This document shows, one piece after another, positions 1 to 6,294 of a stretch of DNA of 6,791 nucleotides. Position numbers and translations under genes: made by a program. A model generated the notes under the pieces. The model was not told where the DNA came from and did no database searches. It saw nothing but the letters and a program-made list of their open reading frames with translations. Each line of letters begins with the position of its first letter. Position 1 is the stretch's first letter. Source of the DNA: an uncultured archaeon A07HN63 (lineage in GTDB: Archaea; Halobacteriota; Halobacteria; Halobacteriales; Haloferacaceae); the NCBI GenBank assembly GCA_000496215.1, contig KI543211.1:2839-9629 (forward strand). The letters are read 5' to 3'.

Positions 1-1885
1 CCGACCGCCTCCCGGGAGACGCCGTGTTCGACGCGGGCCTCGATTCGGGCGACGAGGTTGGCCGCCCGCGGGCCAGCGAACGTCTCGGCGAAGGCGTGGA
101 GCGCGCCGAGCAGGCGCAGGGCGTTCTGCCGGATGACCCACGCGTCGCTCCGAAGGCCCGAGGGCACCCGGTCGTCCATGCTCGCCTTCAGGATGGCGAG
201 GACCTTCCGGTGGCCGTTTTCGAGGTCGGTGTCGGTGCCGTCGAGTACCTCGTCGATGGCGTCAGTCTCATCCTGTCGGGCGGAGACGCTGTCGAACTCC
301 GCGGCACTGGCGACCGCAGTGAGCACCGCGTCGACCGACAGCCGGTCGCGGTCGACAAGGTCGGCGAAGTCGCCAGCCGTGGGCAGCCGGAGGTAGTAGT
401 TCGAGGCCAGCCGGCCGAGTTGCGTTGCCTCGACAGCGAGGTCGCTATCGGTGGTGACGAAGCCGCGGTCGACGAGATCCTGGAGCGTCGAGCGGACCCG
501 CTCGCGCAGACCATCGGGGTCGTAGGTCTCGGGGTCGGCGTGGGCGCGCTGGTAATAGAACGTCGTCTCCAGCCAGTCCATCACGTCGTCGAGATCGTTG
601 ATCGTCCCCAGCGCGATCTCGGCGTTGAGATGGGCGTCGAGGTCGTCGGCCAGGCGGGACTCGATCTCCTTGCCCTCCCGGAGTAGCCGCCGGTATTTGT
701 CGGCGTCGGCGTGATCGCAGATTACCCAGCCGTAGCCCACATCGTCGTACTCGGGGCGACCGGCGCGGCCGAGCATCTGGAGGATGTCGAGCGGGCTGAT
801 GTCGACCTCGCCCTCCAGCGGGTCGTGATATTTGGTATCGCGGATCACGACACAGCGGGCGGGGAGGTTGACGCCCCACGCCAGCGTCGAGGTTGAAAAC
901 AGGAGCTGGATCTTGTCCTCTTTGAACCAGTCTTCGATCCGGTTGCGGTCCTCCTTGGCGAGGCCGGCGTGATGGAAGGCGACGCCGTCGGGAACGCCCT
1001 TGCGGAGGCTATCGTTGTTGAGCTCCTTGGCGTCGTTGTGGAACTCGTAGTCGCCGCGGGCACCCATCGGGATATCGCGCTCGGCAACCTCGTCGCGGGC
1101 CTTGGCGGCCGCCCGCACGGCGTCCTGCCGCGAGGAGACGAAGACGATAGCTTGTCCGTCCTCGCGGAGGTGTGGTTCGACCTTGTCGAGGGCGCTGTAG
1201 AGCCGGCGGTACTTGTCGGCGAAGGCGTTGTCGCCGTGGCTGTAGGTCTCGACGGCCGTATGCAGGTCGACCGGGCGGTAGTCCTCGTCGAACGCGAAGG
1301 TCGCCTCGGGCGGTGCGTCGAGCCAGCCGGCCACGTCGTCGATGTTCGGCATCGTCGCCGACAGCGCGACGATCCGCGGCGCACAGAGCCGCCGGAGCCG
1401 CGAGATGGTGACTTCGAGCACGCCGCCGCGACCCTCTGAATCCAGCAGATGAACTTCGTCGATGACGACGCAGTCGACATCGGTGATGAACGAATAGCGC
1501 GGCGAGTCGTGTTTCCGGGTCGCCGAGTCGGTTTCTCCGGCGTCATCACGAGGATATCGGCGCGTTCCGCGCGGCGGGGATTGAGGTCGCGCTCGCCGGT
1601 GACGACGTAGACGGAGTAGCCGAGCTCCTCGAAGCGGTCCCACTCGGCTTCCTTTTCGTTCGTGAGCGCGCGCATGGGAGCGACGAAGAGCGCGGTCCCG
1701 CCGTCGCGCAGGCAGCGACAGATTGCTAGCTCGGCGAGGGCGGTCTTGCCGGCGGCGGTCGGCGCGCTGGCGACGACGTTGTCGTCGCTGTCGAGGAGGA
1801 CCGGCAGGGCCTCGCGTTGCATCCGGTTGAACTCCTCGAAGCCGAAGGCGTCGGCGAAATCAGGGACCGCGTCGGCGACCTTCAT
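1..1885 (-). pseudogene. Ski2/Hel308-type SF2 helicase, frameshifted, 3' end beyond window
   Basis: ATP-dependent superfamily 2 helicase of the Ski2-like group (relatives: Hel308, Mer3, Brr2), expected to unwind or remodel nucleic acids. The ATG at 1885 opens a frame with FNRMQ (19-23), Walker A APTAAGKT (41-48) and motif Ia FVAPMRAL (67-74). After Lys118 the frame is wrong and ends uselessly at 845. Restoring one base near 1532 gives a second frame, open to the window edge, with DEVH (143-146), SAT (176-178), IVFVSS (247-252), STSTLAWGVN (331-340) and QMLGRAGRP (370-378). A stretch with LNAEIALGTI follows, as expected for the winged-helix and ratchet domains. About 628 residues lie in the window. 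All helicase motifs survive across the join and there is no second lesion, so this is a recent mutation or a sequencing error. Family membership is near certain. Hel308 proper is less likely than a broader Ski2-like assignment, because motif Ia and the N-terminus do not look like Hel308. An annotator might report only 845-1885 as a short CDS. Confidence 0.85.
1530..1537 (-). other. Frameshift site in the helicase gene
   Basis: On the minus strand the sequence reads gag-aaa-cc at the end of MTPEK. The expected continuation (T-D-S-A-T-R-K-H-D-S) lies in the frame reached by adding one base, for example gag-aag-acc. The deleted base would sit at or beside the AAA run at 1532-1534. The upstream frame carries motifs Q, I and Ia, and the downstream frame carries II to VI. 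Confidence 0.85.
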
Positions 1886-1934
1886 GACGACACACCGGCG
1901 GGGGGCCTCATTGGGCTAAGCCGGGTGCCGAGCG

Positions 1935-1950
1935 AGGAAAGGGGTTTCCT
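1935..1950 (-). terminator. Small perfect hairpin between the winged-helix gene and the helicase
   Basis: Six complementary bases (aggaaa/tttcct) flank a four-base loop, 38 bp past the stop of the gene ending at 1988 and 50 bp before the helicase start. The surrounding minus strand is pyrimidine-rich but has no long T-run. It could be a weak 3' end for the upstream gene or a chance palindrome. The rest of the 1886-1987 spacer shows no convincing TATA element for the helicase. Confidence 0.25.
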
Positions 1951-1987
1951 TCTGGACGATGTGATTACGGGAGTCGATGGAGCGCGG

Positions 1988-3127
1988 CTACTCGTCGGTC
2001 AGCCCCTCGTCGGGGAAGGTGAGGACGTTCTCCCGACCGATCCGGAAGGATTCGATCTCGCCCTCCTCGCGCAGCCCGCTGACGACCTTGCTCGTCTTGG
2101 CGTCGGTCCAGCCGAGTTCCTCCACGACGCGTTTCTGTTTCATGCGGCCGCCGTTCTCGTCGAGCAGTTTCACCACCTGCTCCTCGTTGCTCAGGAGTTC
2201 GGGATCGGGCTCGCTCGATCTCTCGGCGTCGGTAACAGCCGCATCATCGGCAGCCGAGTCGGCCGCAGCGTCAGTGTCAGTCGCTCCGGCGGCTCCGGTC
2301 GCACCGGCGTCGGCAGTCGCGTCCGCAGCAGCGGTCGCCGTGTCGGCAGTCGCTGTCGGCGTCACTACGGCCGCACCGTCGTCGCCACGCTGGCGGGTGA
2401 CGAACCAGCCGGCAACGAGGACGAGCAGGGCGACGACGATGCCGCCCACGAGCCCGAGGCCCGGCCCACCGGGCGCGACGGCGACCCGGGGTTGCCCCGA
2501 GACGAAATCCGTCTGGCCGCCGACCCACGCGACCGCGTTCTCGTGGGTCTCGTCGGGGTCGGGCGCGACTGACTGGCGGGTGTACTCGCTGGGCCACTCG
2601 ATACGGAGTTTCGTCCCGTCGGCGAGATAGAAGCCGTCGATGGCGTCGCCCGCCCGGAGCGTATCGCCGGTCACGTTGGCGAAGCCGGCCCAGCTGAACC
2701 GGTAGGTGACGATGCCGTAGTCGCGGGCCAGCGACTGTTTCGTGGTGTCGATGCTGAACCCATCGGCGGCCATCTCCCGGTCGGTCTCGTTCTCGGCGAC
2801 CGCCACCGTGTTGCGGATGCGGTCGGCGAACGGCGCGGTGTAGGCGTCCGGGGTCGCGTCGATATCCGACTGCAGGGAGTCGAAGGCCGCGGTTCTGTTC
2901 TCGCTGTCCAGGACGGTCCGGAACGCCACGGTCCACGCCGCCGAACCGTTTTCGCGGAGTCGCACGGTGATCCGCACGCTGTCGGCCTCGACGCCAGCCG
3001 GCTGGGCGATGACGCCTGGCTGGGCGATGGCTCCGGACTGCCCGCTGACCGGATCGGCGGCGAGCGGTGCCGCCGGCGCGAGGAGTGCCAGCATCAGCAC
3101 TACCACTAGCCCGGTCCGCGTTTGCAT
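1988..3127 (-). CDS. Membrane-anchored winged-helix protein with extracellular sensor-like domain
   Basis: Predicted 379-residue type I membrane protein. Residues 1-23 form a signal peptide (MQTRTGLVVVLMLALLAPAA, then PLA|A as a possible cleavage site). Residues about 24-220 are an outer domain with sequons NGS (60), NRT (78), NET (113) and NVT (151). Residues 223-243 form one hydrophobic helix (GLGLVGGIVVALLVLVAGWFV), followed by WFVTRQR as a positive stop-transfer. Residues 250-309 are an Ala/Thr/Asp-rich linker. Residues 311-373 resemble a winged helix (EEQVVKLLDENGGRMKQKRV, a recognition-helix-like TDAKTSKVVSGLREEG, then a wing IESFRIGRENVLTF). The layout matches known haloarchaeal proteins with a C-terminal HTH on a membrane anchor. 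The inferred role is a one-component transmembrane transcription regulator; ligand and targets are unknown. The start at 3127 is preferred over the in-frame ATG at 3184 because it begins the signal peptide and has a TATA element 26-31 bp upstream. Confidence 0.85.
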   Translation of the reverse strand: MQTRTGLVVVLMLALLAPAAPLAADPVSGQSGAIAQPGVIAQPAGVEADSVRITVRLRENGSAAWTVAFRTVLDSENRTAAFDSLQSDIDATPDAYTAPFADRIRNTVAVAENETDREMAADGFSIDTTKQSLARDYGIVTYRFSWAGFANVTGDTLRAGDAIDGFYLADGTKLRIEWPSEYTRQSVAPDPDETHENAVAWVGGQTDFVSGQPRVAVAPGGPGLGLVGGIVVALLVLVAGWFVTRQRGDDGAAVVTPTATADTATAAADATADAGATGAAGATDTDAAADSAADDAAVTDAERSSEPDPELLSNEEQVVKLLDENGGRMKQKRVVEELGWTDAKTSKVVSGLREEGEIESFRIGRENVLTFPDEGLTDE

Positions 3128-3152
3128 ACCCGTCCCGTCGGCGTGCTGTGAG

Positions 3153-3158
3153 TTAATA
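3153..3158 (-). promoter_or_regulatory. TATA-like element for the winged-helix membrane protein gene
   Basis: The minus strand reads ggTATTAActc, 26-31 bp before the ATG at 3127. That spacing predicts a transcript beginning at or within a few bases of the start codon, the usual haloarchaeal leaderless arrangement. It also falls inside the longer alternative reading frame, which argues against a start at 3184. Confidence 0.5.
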
Positions 3159-3249
3159 CCACGGATGTCGTCGGCCCACACCACCAGCTATGCATGTCAC
3201 TCGCTGGCACAAACCGCAAGACAGCGACGGGGTTTACCGGGGCACGTAT

Positions 3250-3262
3250 CGAAATGGTTTTA
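3250..3262 (+). promoter_or_regulatory. BRE/TATA-like promoter of the tuf-rpsJ operon
   Basis: A purine-rich cgaaa (3250-3254), suitable as a BRE, is followed by tttta (3258-3262). Transcription would start near 3285-3290, leaving a short leader of about 25-30 nt before the ATG at 3316. No GGAGG-like Shine-Dalgarno sequence is visible in that leader. The TATA element lies within a small inverted repeat (ggttt 3256-3260 / aaacc 3267-3271). Confidence 0.45.
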
Positions 3263-3315
3263 CGGGAAACCGTCGAAAGGCGGGCCACAGAACGCCTTAG
3301 CGCGTTTCACTACCC

Positions 3316-4581
3316 ATGAGCGACAAACCACACCAGAACCTGGCCATTATCGGCCACGTTGACCACGGCAAGAGCACGCTCGTGGGACGACTCCTGTATG
3401 AGACAGGCTCCGTCCCCGAGCACGTGATCGAACAGCACAAAGAAGAGGCCGAAGAGAAGGGCAAGGGCGGCTTCGAGTTCGCCTACGTCATGGACAACCT
3501 CGCCGAGGAGCGAGAGCGCGGCGTCACCATCGACATCGCCCATCAAGAGTTCGACACCGACGAGTACTACTTCACTATCGTCGACTGTCCGGGCCACCGC
3601 GACTTCGTGAAGAACATGATCACGGGCGCGAGTCAGGCCGACAACGCGGTCCTCGTCGTCGCCGCCGACGACGGCGTCGCACCACAGACCCGCGAGCACG
3701 TCTTCCTCGCTCGCACGCTGGGCATCAACGAGCTCATCATCGGCGTCAACAAGATGGACCTCGTCGACTACGAGGAGAGCAAGTACGAGGAAGTCAAAGA
3801 CGAGGTCGGCGACCTCCTCAATCAGGTCCGCTTCGACACCGAGAAGGCGAGCTACATCCCGATTTCGGCCTTCGAGGGCGACAACGTCGCCGAGGCCTCC
3901 GACAACACGGGCTGGTACAGCGGCGACACGCTGCTGGAAGCCCTCAACGGCCTGCCGGAAGTCGAGCCGCCGACGGACGCGCCGCTTCGACTCCCGATTC
4001 AGGACGTCTACACCATCTCCGGTATCGGAACCGTCCCGGTCGGCCGCATCGAGACCGGCGTGCTCGAACCCGGTAATAATGTGTCCTTCCAGCCATCGGA
4101 TGTCGGCGGCGAGGTCAAGACCGTCGAGATGCACCACGAAGAGGTGCCGAGTGCTGGCCCCGGTGACAACGTCGGCTTCAACGTCCGCGGCGTCGGCAAG
4201 GACGACATCCGACGCGGTGACGTCTGTGGCCCCGCCGACGACCCGCCGTCAGTCGCCGAGACGTTCCAGGCCCAGCTCGTCGTCATGCAGCACCCATCGG
4301 TCATCACCTCGGGGTACACGCCGGTCTTCCACGCCCACACGGCACAGGTCGCCTGTACCATCGAGTCCCTCGACCAGAAGCTCGACCCCGCGACCGGCGA
4401 GGTCGCCGAGGAGAACCCGGACTTCATCCAGTCGGGCGACGCCGCCATCGTGACGGTCCGCCCGCAGAAACCGCTCAGCCTCGAGCCCTCCGGCGAGATT
4501 CCGGAGCTCGGCAGCTTCGCCATCCGCGACATGGGCCAGACCATCGCGGCCGGCAAAGTGCTCGAGGTCGACGAGCGATAA
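3316..4581 (+). CDS. tuf: Translation elongation factor EF-1A (aEF1A/EF-Tu homologue)
   Basis: A 421-residue cytoplasmic GTPase that brings aminoacyl-tRNA to the ribosomal A site. In archaea it is also known to carry release factor aRF1 and Pelota. All GTPase motifs are present: P-loop GHVDHGKST (13-21), switch I RERGVTI with Thr71, DCPGH (90-94), NKMD (145-148) and SAF (184-186). The two beta-barrel domains follow, with PVGRIETGVL (241-250) and the tRNA-binding region HPSVITSGYTPVFHAHTAQ (326-344). Length is normal for the archaeal protein, and the sequence is strongly acidic as in halophiles. The ATG at 3316 gives the standard N-terminus MSDKPHQNLAIIGHVDHG. It is the first gene of an operon with rpsJ, with no gap between them. 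Also called tef1a. Identification is certain. Confidence 0.98.
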   Translation: MSDKPHQNLAIIGHVDHGKSTLVGRLLYETGSVPEHVIEQHKEEAEEKGKGGFEFAYVMDNLAEERERGVTIDIAHQEFDTDEYYFTIVDCPGHRDFVKNMITGASQADNAVLVVAADDGVAPQTREHVFLARTLGINELIIGVNKMDLVDYEESKYEEVKDEVGDLLNQVRFDTEKASYIPISAFEGDNVAEASDNTGWYSGDTLLEALNGLPEVEPPTDAPLRLPIQDVYTISGIGTVPVGRIETGVLEPGNNVSFQPSDVGGEVKTVEMHHEEVPSAGPGDNVGFNVRGVGKDDIRRGDVCGPADDPPSVAETFQAQLVVMQHPSVITSGYTPVFHAHTAQVACTIESLDQKLDPATGEVAEENPDFIQSGDAAIVTVRPQKPLSLEPSGEIPELGSFAIRDMGQTIAAGKVLEVDER

Positions 4582-4890
4582 ATGCAGCAAGCACGTGTCC
4601 GCCTCGCGGGAACCCATCCCGAGGATCTCGACGACATCTGCGACGACGTGCGGGAGATCGCCGAAAAAACCGGCGTCACGCTCAGCGGCCCGATCCCGCT
4701 GCCGACGAAGACGCTGGAGATTCCGTCGCGGAAGTCGCCTGACGGCGAAGGGACTGCGACGTGGGAGCACTGGGAGATGCGCGTTCACAAGCGGCTCATC
4801 GATCTCGATGCCGACGAACGCGCGCTCCGACAGCTCATGCGTGTGCAAGTGCCCAACGAGGTCAGTATCGAGATCGTCCTCGAAGACTGA
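4582..4890 (+). CDS. rpsJ: 30S ribosomal protein S10
   Basis: A 102-residue small-subunit ribosomal protein (uS10) located in the head of the 30S subunit. It begins MQQARVRLAGTHPEDLDDIC and contains the S10 core GVTLSGPIPLPTKTLEIPSRK (roughly residues 31-51), with HWEMRVHKRLIDLDA in the C-terminal half. Length and ends are those of the archaeal/eukaryotic S10/S20 type. The ATG directly follows the TAA of the EF-1A gene, so translation is probably coupled by termination-reinitiation on a shared mRNA. The tuf-rpsJ pairing is a conserved archaeal arrangement. Confidence 0.97.
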   Translation: MQQARVRLAGTHPEDLDDICDDVREIAEKTGVTLSGPIPLPTKTLEIPSRKSPDGEGTATWEHWEMRVHKRLIDLDADERALRQLMRVQVPNEVSIEIVLED

Positions 4891-4905
4891 ACCCCGCTGC
4901 GGCCG

Positions 4906-4924
4906 CGTGGGCGACGACCCCACG
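4906..4924 (+). terminator. GC-rich hairpin after rpsJ
   Basis: CGTGGG (4906-4911) pairs perfectly with CCCACG (4919-4924) around a seven-base loop, 16 bases after the rpsJ stop. It is not immediately followed by a T-run; the nearest is at 4961-4967. It may stabilise the 3' end of the operon mRNA rather than terminate transcription itself. Confidence 0.35.
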
Positions 4925-4960
4925 GCGTTGCTACCGCCGCGCTAAGGCATTTGCGGCCCG

Positions 4961-4967
4961 TCTTTTT
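4961..4967 (+). terminator. T-tract, possible archaeal terminator of the tuf-rpsJ operon
   Basis: The run tcttttt lies in an otherwise GC-rich spacer, 71 bp past the rpsJ stop. Archaeal RNA polymerase terminates at oligo-T runs without needing a hairpin, so this is the best candidate operon end. Confidence 0.4.
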
Positions 4968-5015
4968 GCCGTTCTCACGATCGAACAGTGGCTACGGTGC
5001 CGTCGTCGTCGCGGG

Positions 5016-5021
5016 TTTTTC
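5016..5021 (+). promoter_or_regulatory. TATA-like element for the four-helix membrane protein gene
   Basis: The run tttttc lies 26-31 bp before the ATG at 5047, the spacing expected for a leaderless haloarchaeal transcript. This supports starting the gene at 5047 rather than at the in-frame ATG at 4951. A purine-rich gggagg at 5038-5043 sits only three bases before the ATG, too close to act as a normal Shine-Dalgarno site. Confidence 0.4.
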
Positions 5022-5046
5022 ATGTCGCCGCCGCGCAGGGAGGCGT

Positions 5047-6180
5047 ATGGCGGATAGCGACGAGCCGGCGGGAGCAGACGACGGCGAGCCGGCGGGAGGG
5101 GACAGCGATGAGCCGGGAGAGACAGCCAGCGGCGAACCGTCGGGAGCAGACGATGATGAGACGCCGGGCGACCGGCTGCGCGACCGCGCCGCGGGAAGCC
5201 GGCTGAAGCTGTGGCTATTGCTCGAGGCCGACCGCTGGCTCGTGACGACCCTGTTGCTCGCGCTCGTCTTCGGTGTGCTCGTCTGCGTCGGGATGCTCGT
5301 GCCGGACGGCGCGGCCGCGATCCGCTCGGGTGACCCCGTCGAGACGCTGTTTCAGGGGCTACTGACGGCGACGATCACGGGCGTCACGCTCGTGCTTACG
5401 CTGAATCAGCTGGTGTTGTCGCAGGAACTCGGGGCCGCCGGCGACCAGCGCGACCGCATGGACGGCGCGATGGGATTCCGCGACGACGTTGCCGACCGGA
5501 TCGACACGCCGGTCAGTCCCGCCCGGCCCGCACAGTTCCTCCGCGCCCTCGTCGATGTGGCCGGCGAGCGGGCCGCCGACCTCCGGGCGGCCGTCCCGGA
5601 AACCGCCGACCCGGAACTCCGTGAGGAGATCACCGACCTCACCGACAGCCTCACGCGGAACGCCGACCGGGTGTCGGCCGGGCTCGACGACGCGCGGTTC
5701 GGCAGCTTCGGCGTGCTGTCGGCAGCACTCAACTTCAACTACTCGTGGAAGATCTTCGCCGCCCGACAGATCAGCGAACGGTACGACGACAGCCTCGATG
5801 CGACCGCGACCGACGCCCTCGACGAGCTGATCGAGGTGCTGAAACTGTTCGGACCCGCGCGTGAGCACTTCAAGACGCTGTACTTCCAGTGGGATCTGAT
5901 CACCCTCTCGCGGCAGATCCTCGCGGTTTCGGTGCCGGCACTGCTCGTCTCGGCGGCGATGATCGCCTTCTTCGATGCGGCCGACTACGCCGGAACGGTC
6001 GCCGGCGTCGACACGCTCGTCGTCGCCGTTGCGGCCGCGACGACGCTCGCTCTGCTGCCGTTCATGCTCCTGATCGCCTACGTGATGCGGATCGCAACCG
6101 TGACCAAACACACGCTGTCTATCGGCCCGTTCATCCTCCGGGAGACCGACGACGTGAGCGAGGTCGAGTGGGATCAGTGA
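5047..6180 (+). CDS. Uncharacterised four-helix membrane protein with acidic repeat N-terminus
   Basis: A 377-residue predicted integral membrane protein of unknown function. Residues 1-44 are acidic and repetitive; 45-62 are basic (RLRDRAAGSRLK). Hydrophobic helices are at about 64-86, 101-126, 288-309 and 322-347. Between helices 2 and 3 lies a hydrophilic, probably helical domain of about 160 residues, beginning SQELGAAGDQRDRMDGAMGF (125-144). Charge distribution puts both termini and the central domain in the cytoplasm with two short outer loops. The segment LVLTLNQLVLSQELGAAGDQ looks like a conserved haloarchaeal membrane-protein signature, but I cannot attach a function to it. I see no catalytic motif and no known transporter signature. 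The start at 5047 is chosen because of its TATA spacing and because the upstream extension is basic and unlike the rest. Its own promoter suggests it is not part of the tuf operon. Confidence 0.85.
   Translation: MADSDEPAGADDGEPAGGDSDEPGETASGEPSGADDDETPGDRLRDRAAGSRLKLWLLLEADRWLVTTLLLALVFGVLVCVGMLVPDGAAAIRSGDPVETLFQGLLTATITGVTLVLTLNQLVLSQELGAAGDQRDRMDGAMGFRDDVADRIDTPVSPARPAQFLRALVDVAGERAADLRAAVPETADPELREEITDLTDSLTRNADRVSAGLDDARFGSFGVLSAALNFNYSWKIFAARQISERYDDSLDATATDALDELIEVLKLFGPAREHFKTLYFQWDLITLSRQILAVSVPALLVSAAMIAFFDAADYAGTVAGVDTLVVAVAAATTLALLPFMLLIAYVMRIATVTKHTLSIGPFILRETDDVSEVEWDQ
5059..5154 (+). repeat. 24-bp coding tandem repeat (octapeptide units)
   Basis: Four contiguous 24-bp units starting at 5059, 5083, 5107 and 5131 encode DEPAGADD, GEPAGGDS, DEPGETAS and GEPSGADD; a fifth, degenerate unit (DETPGDRL) follows. 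The DNA string cgagccggcgggag recurs exactly at 5061-5074 and 5085-5098. The repeat forms a disordered acidic N-terminal tail ahead of the first membrane helix. Confidence 0.85.
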
Positions 6181-6189
6181 GCGGCAAAA

Positions 6190-6290
6190 CTGTTGGCCAC
6201 TGATACTGCTGGCACGGTGAGGTGTGCACCACCGCGCTGGCGCGGTGAGATGTCAACCGCCGCGCGGGCGGCGACAGTATCGGCCAGCAG
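6190..6290. repeat. Long imperfect inverted repeat filling a convergent intergenic region
   Basis: The left arm ctgttggccactgatactg (6190-6208) pairs with the right arm cagtatcggccagcag (6275-6290). This makes 16 pairs with one T/G position (a wobble in RNA) and a three-base bulge (act). The arms enclose the 28-bp tandem duplication and further GC-rich stems. The element starts 10 bp after the membrane-protein stop and ends 4 bp before the zinc-ribbon stop. It could be a two-way transcription barrier, a structured RNA, or the remnant of a miniature inverted-repeat element. Confidence 0.7.
6208..6263. repeat. 28-bp tandem duplication, two units, each able to form a hairpin
   Basis: Units 6208-6235 and 6236-6263 abut without a gap and match at 23 of 28 positions; both begin gctggc and end ccgc. 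Unit 1 folds as CGGT-ga-GGTG-tg-CACC-ACCG. Unit 2 folds as GCGGT/ACCGC around a nine-base loop. A third stem, CCGCC/GGCGG (about 6257-6271), overlaps the end of unit 2. Confidence 0.75.
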
Positions 6291-6294
6291 GCGA

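Noticed and set aside
24..1439. Plus-strand open frames opposite the helicase (24-686, 969-1439)
   Set aside because: The minus strand here encodes the conserved helicase motifs; the plus frames are shadows.
845..1531. The tail of the 346-codon frame that starts at 1885
   Set aside because: After 1531 its translation is Ser/Arg/Thr-rich nonsense; the helicase motifs continue in the neighbouring frame.
1528..1540. Programmed -1 frameshift in the helicase
   Set aside because: There is no X-XXY-YYZ slippery heptamer and no clear downstream stem-loop, and such control is not known for this family; kept only as a remote possibility.
3128..3184. 19-residue upstream extension of the winged-helix membrane protein
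   Set aside because: It would bury the signal peptide and include the gene's own TATA-like element.
3310..4137. 275-codon open frame antisense to tuf
   Set aside because: It is a mirror of the EF-1A coding sequence; long antisense frames are common in GC-rich genes with biased third positions, and the product has no recognisable domain.
4249..4923. 224-codon antisense frame over the end of tuf and rpsJ
   Set aside because: It covers two certain genes on the other strand and its product is low-complexity Arg/Asp/Leu-rich.
4951..5046. 32-residue upstream extension of the four-helix membrane protein
   Set aside because: It is basic and unrelated in composition, and it contains the likely promoter of the 5047 start.
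4891..5046. tRNA gene after rpsJ
   Set aside because: No T-arm GGTTCRA-type box with a matching acceptor stem and D-arm could be found in the spacer.
6208..6263. CRISPR array
   Set aside because: Only two abutting units with no unique spacers between them.
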